Below, piece after piece: positions 49,240-58,715 of a stretch of 64,000 bases of DNA. The notes under the pieces were generated by a model, which saw nothing but the letters and a program-made list of their open reading frames with translations, was not told the origin of the DNA and did not search any database. The position numbers were made by a program, and so were the translations under genes. The number at the start of each line of letters is the position of its first letter. The stretch's first letter is position 1. This DNA is from Paenibacillus sp. DMB20 (GTDB lineage: Bacteria > Bacillota > Bacilli > Paenibacillales > Paenibacillaceae): assembly GCF_000987955.1 (NCBI RefSeq), contig NZ_LAZU01000055.1:1-64000 (forward strand). Reading direction: 5' to 3'.

Positions 49240-51504
49240 ATGGACAAGTCAACCGAGAATCATATACGGGTTATCGGCGCAAGGGAGAACAACTTGAAAA
49301 ACGTGACAGTGAGCATTCCCAAAAAGAAAATCACCGTATTCACCGGGGTTTCGGGCTCGGGAAAATCTTCGCTTGTCTTTGATACCATCGCGGCCGAATC
49401 CCAGCGGCAGTTGAACGAAACTTTCGCAAGTTTTATCCGGCACCGTCTTCCGCATTACGGGCAGCCGGACGTGGACGCTTTGGAAAATTTACCGGTAGCG
49501 ATTCTGATCGACCAGAAACGGATCGGGGGCAGCGCGCGGTCGACGGTCGGGACCGTAACCGATATATACTCGCTGCTCAGGCTGTTGTACTCCCGGGTCG
49601 GCAGGCCTTTTGTCGGTTATTCCGACGTGTTTTCATTCAACAACCCGCAAGGGATGTGCCCGGAATGCGAAGGCTTGGGCACGGTGAAGACCATAAACAT
49701 CGATGCCCTGATCGACCGGAATAAATCATTGAACGAAGGAGCGATCCGGTTTCCGACGTTCAGGCCGGGCGATTTCCGGTGGAAGCGTTACGTATGCACA
49801 GGGCTGTTCGATAACGACAAAAAGCTGAAGGACTATACCGAGGACGAATGGGACACGCTGTTGTACAAAAAAGGGTTTAAACCTCCGAATCCTTTGGAAG
49901 GCTGGCCGCTCAGCTCCGATTATGAAGGGGTGATCCCAAGGATCGAGCGGTCGTTTCTGAACAGGGAATCGAAGGAAGCGGCAAGGCATAAGGAAGAGAT
50001 TGGCCAAACGGTGTCAAAAGGAGTCTGTCCGGTATGCTATGGCGCCCGTTTAAACCGGACGGTGCTCGGTTGCAAAATCAACGGGAAGAACATAGCCGAC
50101 TGTGCAGCCCTTCAGGTCAACGAGTTGATGGAGGTCATTCGCGAAATCGATGTGCCGCAGGTTTCCACGGTCACCGCCGCCCTGATGGAGCGGCTGGAAA
50201 ATCTCGTTTCCATCGGATTGGGGTATTTAACGCTGAACAGGCAAACTTCAACCCTTTCCGGCGGAGAATCACAGCGCGTGAAAATGGTTCGCCATCTCGG
50301 CAGCAGCTTGACGGATATCACCTATATTTTTGACGAACCCAGCATCGGCCTGCATCCCGATGACGTTCATCGGCTGAACGGGTTAATCCGGCGTCTCCGC
50401 GATAAAGGCAATACCATTCTTGTGGTCGAGCATGATCCCGACGTGATCGCGATAGCCGATCACGTGATCGATATCGGCCCCGGAGCCGGAACAGCCGGAG
50501 GGAAGGTTGTTTATGAAGGAAGCCTTGCCGGCCTGAAAGCTTCCGGTACGCTGACGGGAAAGCATTTAAGCCATCGGCCGTCGTTGAAGACAAATCCCAG
50601 AACGCCGAACGGCTCCCTGGAGATCCGGCATGCGCGGATGCATAATCTTAAAGACGTAACCGTGACGATCCCGATGGGGGTGATGACCGTCGTTACCGGC
50701 GTGGCGGGCTCCGGAAAGAGCACCCTCATCCACAACGAGTTGCCCAAGCGTTACCCGGAGGCCGTATTGATCGACCAGAGCGAGCTGCGCGGTTCTAAAC
50801 GCTCCAATCCCGCGACCTATATCGGCCTGTTTGATTTGGTGCGGTGCCTGTTTGCGAAGGAAAATAAGGTTAATCCATCCTTATTCAGCTTTAATTCGGC
50901 CGGGGCTTGCCCGGAATGCAAGGGACTCGGGATCACTTATACGGACCTCGCTTTCATGGATCCCATCGTCAGCAAGTGCGAAGTATGCCAGGGACGCCGA
51001 TTCACGGATGAAGTTCTCGCCTGCACCTTGCGCGGGAAAAACATCAGCGAGGTATTGGAGATGCGCATAGCGGATGCAAGATCATTCTTCCGAGAAGAGG
51101 ACATCGCCTCGATTCTGGATCGCCTGCTGGATGCGGGATTGGATTACATCACCCTCGGACAACCGCTGAATACTCTTTCCGGAGGGGAGCGCCAGCGCAT
51201 CCGGCTGGCGACCGAGCTGAACAACAGCGGACAAATTTATGTGTTTGACGAGCCGACCACGGGCTTGCATATGTCCGACGTAAACCGGCTGATTGTCCTG
51301 ATGAACCGGATGGTGGATCAGGGCGGCACGGTGATTGTCATCGAGCATAACTTGGACGTGATCAGCCAGGGGGACTGGATTATCGATATGGGACCGGGAG
51401 CGGGAAACCAGGGAGGACACGTGATTTTTGCCGGGCCCCCTAAGGAGCTGATTAAGGCCAAATCCTCCCGGACCGGATATTATTTGAAGAAGCATGTAGA
51501 GTAG
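49240..51504 (+). CDS. UvrA-like (UvrA2/DrrC-type) tandem ABC ATPase
   Basis: A 754-residue protein with two ABC modules: Walker A GVSGSGKSS (about 35) and GVAGSGKST (about 488), signatures TLSGGESQRVKM and TLSGGERQRIRL, Walker B IFDEPSIGLHP and VFDEPTTGLH. Zinc CxxC pairs include CPECEG, CPVCYG, CPECKG and CEVCQG. It is about 190 residues shorter than housekeeping UvrA, as in UvrA2/DrrC proteins that lack the UvrB-interaction part and are linked to drug tolerance. No UvrB or UvrC nearby. Probably induced through the divergent WYL regulator. Confidence 0.9.
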   Translation: MDKSTENHIRVIGARENNLKNVTVSIPKKKITVFTGVSGSGKSSLVFDTIAAESQRQLNETFASFIRHRLPHYGQPDVDALENLPVAILIDQKRIGGSARSTVGTVTDIYSLLRLLYSRVGRPFVGYSDVFSFNNPQGMCPECEGLGTVKTINIDALIDRNKSLNEGAIRFPTFRPGDFRWKRYVCTGLFDNDKKLKDYTEDEWDTLLYKKGFKPPNPLEGWPLSSDYEGVIPRIERSFLNRESKEAARHKEEIGQTVSKGVCPVCYGARLNRTVLGCKINGKNIADCAALQVNELMEVIREIDVPQVSTVTAALMERLENLVSIGLGYLTLNRQTSTLSGGESQRVKMVRHLGSSLTDITYIFDEPSIGLHPDDVHRLNGLIRRLRDKGNTILVVEHDPDVIAIADHVIDIGPGAGTAGGKVVYEGSLAGLKASGTLTGKHLSHRPSLKTNPRTPNGSLEIRHARMHNLKDVTVTIPMGVMTVVTGVAGSGKSTLIHNELPKRYPEAVLIDQSELRGSKRSNPATYIGLFDLVRCLFAKENKVNPSLFSFNSAGACPECKGLGITYTDLAFMDPIVSKCEVCQGRRFTDEVLACTLRGKNISEVLEMRIADARSFFREEDIASILDRLLDAGLDYITLGQPLNTLSGGERQRIRLATELNNSGQIYVFDEPTTGLHMSDVNRLIVLMNRMVDQGGTVIVIEHNLDVISQGDWIIDMGPGAGNQGGHVIFAGPPKELIKAKSSRTGYYLKKHVE

Positions 51505-51611
51505 ATTTTCGGCAGATTCCTTGACGTTTCAAGTTCAAGATGCGGGTCTCAATGCCCTCGGCAATGGTTGTCAATGATAAATTCGTCCAATACAATATAG
51601 AGGGTGCAGCG

Positions 51612-51640
51612 TTGACTATATGTAAGTTTGTATATACAAT
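51612..51640 (+). promoter_or_regulatory. Sigma-A promoter of the Bcr/CflA gene
   Basis: -35 TTGACT, 17-bp spacer, -10 TACAAT, 48 nt before the start codon. Confidence 0.75.
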
Positions 51641-51687
51641 TAGCATCTTGAATTACTTGTTAAAAGAGAGGTCGTGGAATATAGGAA

Positions 51688-52938
51688 ATGAATGCCGATG
51701 ATCTTAAGCAAAACGGAAAGCCGGGCCGCACGCCCGCAGGGCGCATTTGGATCGTAACGATTCTGGGCTCCCTTACGGCGTTCGGCCCGTTATCCCTTGA
51801 TATGTATCTGCCCGCTCTGCCGACGCTGGCCCAGGAATTGCATACAAGTCCCTCGCTGGCCCAGCTTAGCTTGACCGCATGCCTTCTCGGCCTTGCGTTA
51901 GGACAGCTGGTTGCGGGACCGATCAGCGACGTCAGCGGGCGCCGGAAGCCGTTAATGGTGGGCTTGATCCTCTATGCCGTCACGTCCTTTTTATGCGCCG
52001 TCAGCTCGTCCATCGAGGCCCTGATCCTGCTGAGGTTCATTCAGGGGCTTGGCGGCGCGGCGGGCGTAGTCATTGCCAGAGCCATGGTTAGGGACATGTA
52101 TTCCGGCACGGAGTTGACCAAATTTTTTGCCCTTCTCATGCTGGTTAACGGCGCGGCTCCTATCCTGGCTCCCATTTTTGGAGGCCAGCTGCTCCGATTT
52201 ACGTCCTGGCCCGGCGTATTTATCGTGCTGGGAGCGATCGGAATCATCATGTTCCTCGCGGTTTTGTTCGGATTAAGGGAAACCTTGCCGGAGAGCGGGC
52301 GTTCCGAGGCGGGGATGAAAAATACGTTCAAAACGTTTGGCCGATTGCTGCGCGACCGCAGTTTCATGGGCTATGCCCTGACCCAAGGCCTCGTATCGGC
52401 GGGGATGTTCGCCTACATCTCCGGATCCCCCTTTGTCATCCAGGATTTATTCGGCGCTTCTCCGCAAACGTTCAGCTTTATTTTTGCGGTTAACGGCGTG
52501 GGAATCATTGTGGCCGGACAAATTACGGGCAGGCTCGCCGGAAAAATCAGCGAGGCCAAGCTGCTTGTGTTCGGGCTTCTTTTCGCCGCCGCCGGCGGAT
52601 TGTGGCTGATCGCGATGATTTTGCTCGGGACGGGGCTCACCGCCATTTTGGTTCCGTTATTCATGATCGTATCGAGCGTCGGAATCGTGGGCACCACCGC
52701 CTTTTCGCTTGCCATGCAAAACCAGGGGCACTCCGCTGGCAGCGCGTCGGCGCTGCAAGGACTGCTGTCCTTGCTTGGCGGAAGCCTGGTCGCGCCTCTG
52801 GTCGGCATCGGAGGAACCGGCACCGCCGTTCCCATGGGGGTTGTCATCGCGGCAGCCGACGTAGGGGCCGTTATCTTGTATTATTTCATGATCGTAAGAA
52901 GGAAAAAGGAAATTTCCGAAATGTCTCTTCAGGCATAA
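51688..52938 (+). CDS. Bcr/CflA family drug efflux transporter (MFS)
   Basis: A 416-residue transporter with 12 helices. Family hallmarks are LSLDMYLPALPTLAQEL, GLALGQLVAGPISDVSGRRKPL and RFIQGLGGAAGVVIARAMVRD. It exports drugs such as bicyclomycin or chloramphenicol, or small sulfur compounds, in exchange for protons. Ribosome site is weak (ATAGGAA). Directly downstream of the UvrA-like gene but with its own promoter. Confidence 0.92.
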   Translation: MNADDLKQNGKPGRTPAGRIWIVTILGSLTAFGPLSLDMYLPALPTLAQELHTSPSLAQLSLTACLLGLALGQLVAGPISDVSGRRKPLMVGLILYAVTSFLCAVSSSIEALILLRFIQGLGGAAGVVIARAMVRDMYSGTELTKFFALLMLVNGAAPILAPIFGGQLLRFTSWPGVFIVLGAIGIIMFLAVLFGLRETLPESGRSEAGMKNTFKTFGRLLRDRSFMGYALTQGLVSAGMFAYISGSPFVIQDLFGASPQTFSFIFAVNGVGIIVAGQITGRLAGKISEAKLLVFGLLFAAAGGLWLIAMILLGTGLTAILVPLFMIVSSVGIVGTTAFSLAMQNQGHSAGSASALQGLLSLLGGSLVAPLVGIGGTGTAVPMGVVIAAADVGAVILYYFMIVRRKKEISEMSLQA

Positions 52939-53158
52939 CAAAAACGTCTATCGACGTACATTCTCAGAAGACAGACCGCATATAGCGGAAGTTTTTCTTG
53001 CGATATAAGGAGGCCGTGTCTCCGAAGCTTATACATTCTTATATCTAAACAAAAACGTCTTTCGACGTACATTCTCAGAAGACAGACCGCGTATAGCGGA
53101 AGTTTTTCTTGCGATATAAGGATGGCAAACCTCTGAAGTTTATTCTTTCTTATATCTA
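52937..53158. repeat. Tandem duplication of a 111-bp unit with internal terminator
   Basis: Units 52937-53047 and 53048-53158 start AACAAAAACGTCT; a third copy is only begun at 53159. Each has an ACGTC/GACGT hairpin and CCGC-TATA-type stem GCGG followed by AAGTTTTTC. The period is 37 codons, so a minus-strand frame stays open and yields a repeated peptide (LISQEKLPLYAVCLLRMYV), which I regard as an artefact. Divergence sits in one 25-bp stretch. Confidence 0.85.
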
Positions 53159-53162
53159 AACA

Positions 53163-53227
53163 AAAAGCCCGGCTTATAAGCCGGGCCTTAGTGGGGGCGT
53201 CCCAAGGTCCATTGACCTGGGACGCCC
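53163..53227. terminator. Two strong hairpins after the tandem units
   Basis: GCCCGGCTTA/TAAGCCGGGC (53167-53186) is a perfect palindrome. GGGCGTCCCA..GGTC pairs with GACC..GGGACGCCC (53195-53226). They separate convergent genes. Confidence 0.75.
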
Positions 53228-53274
53228 TCATGTTATTTTGTCAAGCCGAGTGATCTGTCGTTATCAAACGGTCC

Positions 53275-53458
53275 ATGTTGACATTGGTTCCGTTATAGGT
53301 GCCGAAAACGTGGATTTGACCGGTTAAGTGACACTGGTTCCGCTATTTGGCCTTTAAAAAGAGCTTGTGGACAGGAAAATGTCCAATAACGGAACGGTTG
53401 TCACTAAACAGGCCCAAACCACACAAAAAGCAGAAATTAACGGAACCTGTGTCAAAGA
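53275..53458. repeat. Mirrored four-unit 21-bp repeat element, copy D
   Basis: Units end at 53295 and 53345 (TGACA..GGTTCCG(T/C)TA, exactly 50 bp apart) and, inverted, start at 53387 and 53438 (TAACGGAAC..TGTCA, 51 bp apart). Left halves of units 1-2 have drifted from TAACGG. The flanking spacers also show partial mirror similarity. Lies between the convergent Bcr/CflA and mannosidase genes. Confidence 0.8.
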
Positions 53459-53504
53459 AACGAATAAAGCCTATTGCTGGAGCCATCCAACCGTACTACA
53501 AATG

Positions 53505-56500
53505 CTAGCGGGTAAGATCGATCTCGAACGTCTTGATTTCATAAGGCTCCAGCACAAAAGAAATCACGGAATCCTGCTGCGGTTCCCCTTCAGGCTGCTC
53601 CATCAGGTTGCATTCTCTCCAGGATACGATGTTAAAGTCGCTTTCCAGCACGAGACGCTTGCGGCTGCCCGAATAGTCGTGGATGCGGACAATCGCTTTA
53701 TTGTGATCCTCCGCCTTTTTGACGGCCGAGATCATGGCCGTATCCGACGAGAGCCTGAACATCGAGCGCTCCGGAACTTCCGCGGCACCGCGGCTGGCTT
53801 TGAGCGGATTGTTCAGATCCCAGGCCTGCCGAACGGTATCCCCCTGAAGCCATGTGCCCGCATGCGGGAACAGGGAGTAGGTAAACCGGTGGTATCCTTG
53901 ATCGGCTTCGGTATCCGGATGGACGGCGCATTTGATCAGGGACAAGCGCATGACGTTGTCTTTAATGTCGTATCCGTATTTGCAGTCGTTCATCAGGCTG
54001 ACGCCGTAGCCCTGATCGGATAGATCGGCCCATTGATGGCCGACGGTCTCAAAGCGTGCCATGTCCCAGCTGGTATTCCAGTGGGTCGGACGTTTCACGT
54101 TGCCGTACTGGACATCGTAAGTCGCCTCCGTGGAGCGGACGTTGACCGGGAAGGCCACTTTAAGCAGCTGCTGCCGTTCGTGCCAGTCGGCTTCCGTAAC
54201 GAAATCAATCCGGCGGCTGTTGGCGTACAGGATCATCTGCTGCTCCAGGGTCGATTGGCCGTACTTCCAAGCAAAACGGATCACGGTCCGAAGATGGCTG
54301 CTTTCCACGACCTTAAGCTCGGTCAGGGTGCCGATTTCCCTGGACTTCTGCTGATAGAAAATATCGATGTCCCATGCCTCGTGGGCGAGCGGCTTATCCT
54401 CGAAAATCTGCAGCACGTTGCCGCGCGCGCCCTTCGCCAGAACCTCCCGCTGCTCTTGGATGTCATAAAGGCGGGTCAGCTGGCCCGACTCGTTCCATTC
54501 CAGCTCGTAGTATGGCGTTTCAACGCCGCGTTCGGTCAGAGCGAACGGGCTTTCGGCTTCCGGTTCGGACGACTTCTCTTCCAAACGGATCGTGGTATAT
54601 CCGAGCGAAGGCACGTCCTGCGCCTCCACGATCCAGCCGTCCGCTGTACGCTGGGAGAACAGTTCACGGCCGCGGGCATCCTTCCAGACGCCTTCGGGGA
54701 GTCCGTTCGCTGCCGGGATTACAACAAGCCCGGTCCATGTCCATGGCGAGGAGTTCCAGACCGTGAACTCGCGGCTGTCCGCGTCTCCGCCCACAAGGGC
54801 GCTTTGGGCTTGCCGCCAAGCCGTTTGTCCGATTTCCTCGGCTTCGGCGTATTCGACCCGGCTGTCCTCGTACACCTCGCGGATCGAGGATCCCGGAATG
54901 ATGTCGTGGAACTGGTTGCGCAGAATGATTTTCCATCCTTCGTAGAGCGGATGTTGCGGATAAGCGCTCCAATCGCCGCGGACGACGCTGTGCATGGCAT
55001 TAAGCCACTCCGACTCCCGGTACAGGAGCTCCAGCTTGCGGTTCATCAGCTTGTTGTGGGCCTGGCTGGTATAAGTGCCGCGGTGGTATTCAAGGTATAA
55101 TTCGCCGTCCCAGGTATGGACATAGCTGTCGGTTTTCTCGACGGTGTTGTTCAGCTTGCGGAAGTATTCGTCGGCCCGTCCGGTCTTCAGCTTCGGCATG
55201 CCCGGCATCTTGTCCAGCCTGCGGCGCATTTCCAGCATTTCGCGGTTTACGCCGCCTCCGCCGTCCCCGAACCCGTAAGAGAGCAGCAGTTCCTGATTCA
55301 TGTCCTTGTTGCGGTAGGCATCCCAGCTTCCCTTAACCGTTTTCGGGGTGATGCGCCCGTTATAGGTGTAGAACCAGGATCCCGGCTCGGACCAAGGCTC
55401 GGTCGTGGTGATGAAATGGGTCAATATTTCGGTCCCGTCAATGCCGCGCCAATGAAACGTATCATACGGCATCCGGTTGTATTGGTTCCAGCTGATTTTG
55501 GTGGTCATGAACGTGTTAATCCCCGACTTTTTCAGGATTTGCGGCAAAGACCAGCTGTAACCGAACACGTCGGGCAGCCATAGGTAGTCGCAGTCCGCGC
55601 CGAATTCCTGCTTGAAAAATCTCGTTCCCACAAGCAGCTGACGGACAAGGGACTCCCCGGAGGTCAGGTTGCAATCCGCCTCCAGCCACATGCCGCCGCC
55701 CACTTCCCAGCGTCCTTCGGCAGCACGGTCCTTGATCTTGTCGTACAGCTCGGGGTAGTCGTTTTTTACATACTCGTACAGTTGCGGCTGGGTTTGCAGG
55801 AAAATGTACTCCGGAAACAGCTCCATCAGTCTCATGACCGTGGAGAAGGAGCGGGCGCATTTCTCGCGGGTATGCTTCAACTGCCACAACCAGGCCACGT
55901 CGATATGGGTATGGCCGATGCAGGTGATCTCCACCGGAGTCGTTTTTTCCATGGCATCGATTTTTTCGGCCAGGTAGTCCCGCGCTTCGTAGACCGAGGC
56001 ATAGAAATCCTCCGATCCCGGATGGCTCCAGTCGATCAGGGCCAGAGAGCGGTCCGCGTACTTAAGCAGTTGTGCCCGTTCTGCCAGGCTTTCGTCCAGC
56101 ACCTTTACGGTTTCGGCAACGGCGAGAAGCGTGTAGTAATAGTCGTCGGCGATCTCGTCGAGCCAGCAGATTTCCGCCATTCGGACGCCGTGGGTCTGAT
56201 TCCTCCGCTGTCCGCCCCCTTCAAGGCCCGACCACAGGCGGAACAGGAAGTGCTGGCGCGTGCCCGCCAAATCCTCGTTCATGAACACCTCGGTATGATT
56301 GGAGTCCACGCCTTGGTATGGTTTGCCGTGCAGATAGAACAGGGATTCGAACCCCGAATTGTTCCCGGCGCCGGTTTCGCCGAAATCAAAGCGTCCCAGC
56401 ACTTTTTTGCCGGACCAGGACGACGGGATATCGACATGCGCGGACAGCCATAAATAAAGGTCTCGTCCGGTCCAGGTATCTCCGGCATGAAGCGGAGTCC

Positions 56501-56648
56501 AGGAGCCGTCGGCCTCGGGAAGGGCAGGATTTATCTCTTTGCGGTTGTCTTCCAGACTGAGAAAGGAAGGGATGGGCTTGCTGTCGCGGTAACGGTAGCT
56601 GGATAATTCGTGAATGCGAGCGTCTAGCTTTTGTTGAGTAAGAAACAT
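53505..56648 (-). CDS. Alpha-mannosidase, GH38
   Basis: A 1047-residue cytoplasmic glycoside hydrolase. The catalytic barrel begins near 240 with CIGHTHIDVAWLWQLKHT (zinc ligands His and Asp) and has the nucleophile Asp in WLPDVFGYSW (about 355) and HWRGIDGTEILTHF. A C-terminal beta-sandwich domain of about 400 residues follows. No signal peptide, so it acts on imported oligosaccharides. Divergent from the YesM/YesN and sugar-transport genes, which likely import its substrate. Confidence 0.95.
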   Translation of the reverse strand: MFLTQQKLDARIHELSSYRYRDSKPIPSFLSLEDNRKEINPALPEADGSWTPLHAGDTWTGRDLYLWLSAHVDIPSSWSGKKVLGRFDFGETGAGNNSGFESLFYLHGKPYQGVDSNHTEVFMNEDLAGTRQHFLFRLWSGLEGGGQRRNQTHGVRMAEICWLDEIADDYYYTLLAVAETVKVLDESLAERAQLLKYADRSLALIDWSHPGSEDFYASVYEARDYLAEKIDAMEKTTPVEITCIGHTHIDVAWLWQLKHTREKCARSFSTVMRLMELFPEYIFLQTQPQLYEYVKNDYPELYDKIKDRAAEGRWEVGGGMWLEADCNLTSGESLVRQLLVGTRFFKQEFGADCDYLWLPDVFGYSWSLPQILKKSGINTFMTTKISWNQYNRMPYDTFHWRGIDGTEILTHFITTTEPWSEPGSWFYTYNGRITPKTVKGSWDAYRNKDMNQELLLSYGFGDGGGGVNREMLEMRRRLDKMPGMPKLKTGRADEYFRKLNNTVEKTDSYVHTWDGELYLEYHRGTYTSQAHNKLMNRKLELLYRESEWLNAMHSVVRGDWSAYPQHPLYEGWKIILRNQFHDIIPGSSIREVYEDSRVEYAEAEEIGQTAWRQAQSALVGGDADSREFTVWNSSPWTWTGLVVIPAANGLPEGVWKDARGRELFSQRTADGWIVEAQDVPSLGYTTIRLEEKSSEPEAESPFALTERGVETPYYELEWNESGQLTRLYDIQEQREVLAKGARGNVLQIFEDKPLAHEAWDIDIFYQQKSREIGTLTELKVVESSHLRTVIRFAWKYGQSTLEQQMILYANSRRIDFVTEADWHERQQLLKVAFPVNVRSTEATYDVQYGNVKRPTHWNTSWDMARFETVGHQWADLSDQGYGVSLMNDCKYGYDIKDNVMRLSLIKCAVHPDTEADQGYHRFTYSLFPHAGTWLQGDTVRQAWDLNNPLKASRGAAEVPERSMFRLSSDTAMISAVKKAEDHNKAIVRIHDYSGSRKRLVLESDFNIVSWRECNLMEQPEGEPQQDSVISFVLEPYEIKTFEIDLTR

Positions 56649-56813
56649 AGGAAAGTACCCCCTTGGTCATCGGTTTGGGGGGCGAATGAGTATAAAGAGA
56701 ACCTTGGCTTGACGGTTTGGTCCGTTCGCAGCCAAGCGTAAAATAGCGGAGATCTAGGGGATCATCGTCCATTATAATCACGGGGATCTCATTCGTAAAG
56801 GTGCAAATTTCAA

Positions 56814-56842
56814 TTGCCCGGTTTACGGAAAGGGTGTACACT
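56814..56842 (+). promoter_or_regulatory. Putative promoter of the YesM-type kinase gene
   Basis: -35 TTGCCC, 17-bp spacer, -10 TACACT. It places transcription about 25 nt before the GUG at 56874. Confidence 0.5.
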
Positions 56843-56873
56843 GGGTGCCGAAGTGACCATTATAGAACAGGGT

Positions 56874-58715
56874 GTGTTTCATATTTTCAGACTGCGCCAA
56901 TTCTATTTAAACCATCTGAAACGAAAAATGTTCAACAAAATCGTCGTGCTTTATTCGACCGTCATGATCGTGCTGTTCGCGATTGCGGCGGCCTTGGTTT
57001 ACCAATACCAGACCCAGCGCATACTCCGTGAGCAGACCGATGCCAACCTCAAATCCGCGCATGTCCTGAATATCTATTTGAGCCGGCAGTATGAGAGCAT
57101 CCAAAATATATTCCAGCAGATTTACGGAGATGCCACGCTGAGCGATGAATTGATCTATTTTCTGAACCACGAATATGAGAGTTACCTGAAATACCGGTTG
57201 GATTTGTACACCAAAACGGGGGAGCAGCGCTTGCGCTCTTTCAATACCCTGCTGAAAAATTACCTGGAGCAGGAGGCAAGCGCCAAAAGCGTGTCCATCT
57301 ACAGCTATCCGAACAATTTCTATATGCATATCAGCCGGACCAACCAGCAGCTGAATAATGAATCGGGTTCCAAAAGCAAGTGGGAAACCTGGTTCGCCCG
57401 CCGGGAGCAGCACAGCTGGGATACCATGCCGCAAAACGAATCCTCGCGTTCGTCCGCCGGCTCCAGTCCAAGATCGTATTCCTATTCCAGGGAGCTGAAG
57501 GACCCGTGGACCTTGAATCGGGTGGGGATGCTGAACGTGGAGTTCGACGCCCGGCAAATTTCTTCCTGGCTGGAGAACCGCGCCTCGGTAAAAGGCCGGA
57601 TTTTGGTTTTGAACGCGCAGGGAACCGTTATTTACGATTCGGAGGACGTGTATTACGGCAAAACCTATCCTTACCGCTTGGAGCCGGAAAAAGCCGGAGA
57701 CTGGGTTCAACTGGACGAGCCTTCCAAAGTGAATATGCTGAATGTCGGCAATGCGGGCTTGTCCGTAGTGGGGATTGTGTCGCAATCCTTGATCAAGGAA
57801 AGCACGGAAAGTTTAAGGACCGGACTGATCCTGGCCACCCTTGCATTTATGGCGGCGAGTTTTGCGATTACGTTTACGATCGTCCGGAAGTATTCCAAAA
57901 AAGTTCAGCGGATCATCCGCTCCATGAACCGGATCGGCGAAGGGGACCTGTCGACGCGCATCCAAATGTCCGGAGAAGACGAGCTTCAGCAGATTTCCCG
58001 CCGGTTTAACGACATGGGCGATCGTCTGGAGCAATATATCGATAAAATGTATACCTCGGAAATCAAGCAAAAAAACGCGGAGCTGGTTGCCCTGCAATCC
58101 CAGATCAACCCCCATTTTTTGTACAATACGCTGGAATCCATACGCATGAAGGCGTATTTCGTGGGGGCGAAGGAAGTGGGCCAAATGATATACAGCCTGT
58201 CGGTCATGTTCAAGAGCATGGTGAAAAAGAGCACGATTGTGACCGTTGAAGAGGAAATCGACATGTGCTCGGTCTATCTGGACCTGTTCCGCATCCGCTA
58301 TGACGGACGGTTGGAGGCGGAAATCGAGGTGGATCCGGAAATCCAAAGCTGCAGCATTACCAAGCTTCTGGTCCAGCCGGTCGTGGAGAACTATATCGTT
58401 CACGGATTCCGTCCGCTGGAAGACAACAATAAAATTTCGGTCCGAGCCCATCGGGCAGGGGACCGGGTCGTCATCATCGTCTCGGACAATGGAACGGGCA
58501 TACCGGAAGAAAAGCTGACCCAAATCCGACAGACGCTGGACAAAGACCTCCAGCCTCCCGACAAGGGTTACCGTTCGATCGGGTTGATGAACGTGCACGA
58601 GCGGATCGTCCTGAATTACGGGAACGATTACGGAGTGACCATAAACAGCACGGAGGGACAGGGAACCGAGGTCCGCATGGAAATACCGATGCTTCGCAAG
58701 GGGGAAACGACATGA
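56874..58715 (+). CDS. YesM-family sensor histidine kinase
   Basis: A 613-residue kinase: membrane helix 1 (VVLYSTVMIVLFAIAAALVY, about 22-41), extracellular sensor (about 45-300), helix 2 (GLILATLAFMAASFAITFTI, about 303-322), HAMP (about 325-380), then the His_kinase domain with the phospho-acceptor in QINPHFLYNTLESI and ATP-binding VVENYIVHG and DNGTGIPEE. Such kinases control carbohydrate use. GUG 56874 is chosen as closest to the promoter but its ribosome site is poor; AUG 56931 is an alternative. The stop overlaps the next start (ATGA). Confidence 0.9.
   Translation: MFHIFRLRQFYLNHLKRKMFNKIVVLYSTVMIVLFAIAAALVYQYQTQRILREQTDANLKSAHVLNIYLSRQYESIQNIFQQIYGDATLSDELIYFLNHEYESYLKYRLDLYTKTGEQRLRSFNTLLKNYLEQEASAKSVSIYSYPNNFYMHISRTNQQLNNESGSKSKWETWFARREQHSWDTMPQNESSRSSAGSSPRSYSYSRELKDPWTLNRVGMLNVEFDARQISSWLENRASVKGRILVLNAQGTVIYDSEDVYYGKTYPYRLEPEKAGDWVQLDEPSKVNMLNVGNAGLSVVGIVSQSLIKESTESLRTGLILATLAFMAASFAITFTIVRKYSKKVQRIIRSMNRIGEGDLSTRIQMSGEDELQQISRRFNDMGDRLEQYIDKMYTSEIKQKNAELVALQSQINPHFLYNTLESIRMKAYFVGAKEVGQMIYSLSVMFKSMVKKSTIVTVEEEIDMCSVYLDLFRIRYDGRLEAEIEVDPEIQSCSITKLLVQPVVENYIVHGFRPLEDNNKISVRAHRAGDRVVIIVSDNGTGIPEEKLTQIRQTLDKDLQPPDKGYRSIGLMNVHERIVLNYGNDYGVTINSTEGQGTEVRMEIPMLRKGETT

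Noticed and set aside
52929..53231. 100-codon minus-strand frame with a duplicated 37-residue peptide
   Set aside because: It arises from the 111-bp tandem unit, contains terminator stems, and has no proper start region.
54033..55100. 355-codon open frame on the plus strand
   Set aside because: Antisense to the GH38 alpha-mannosidase; no ribosome site or recognisable domain.
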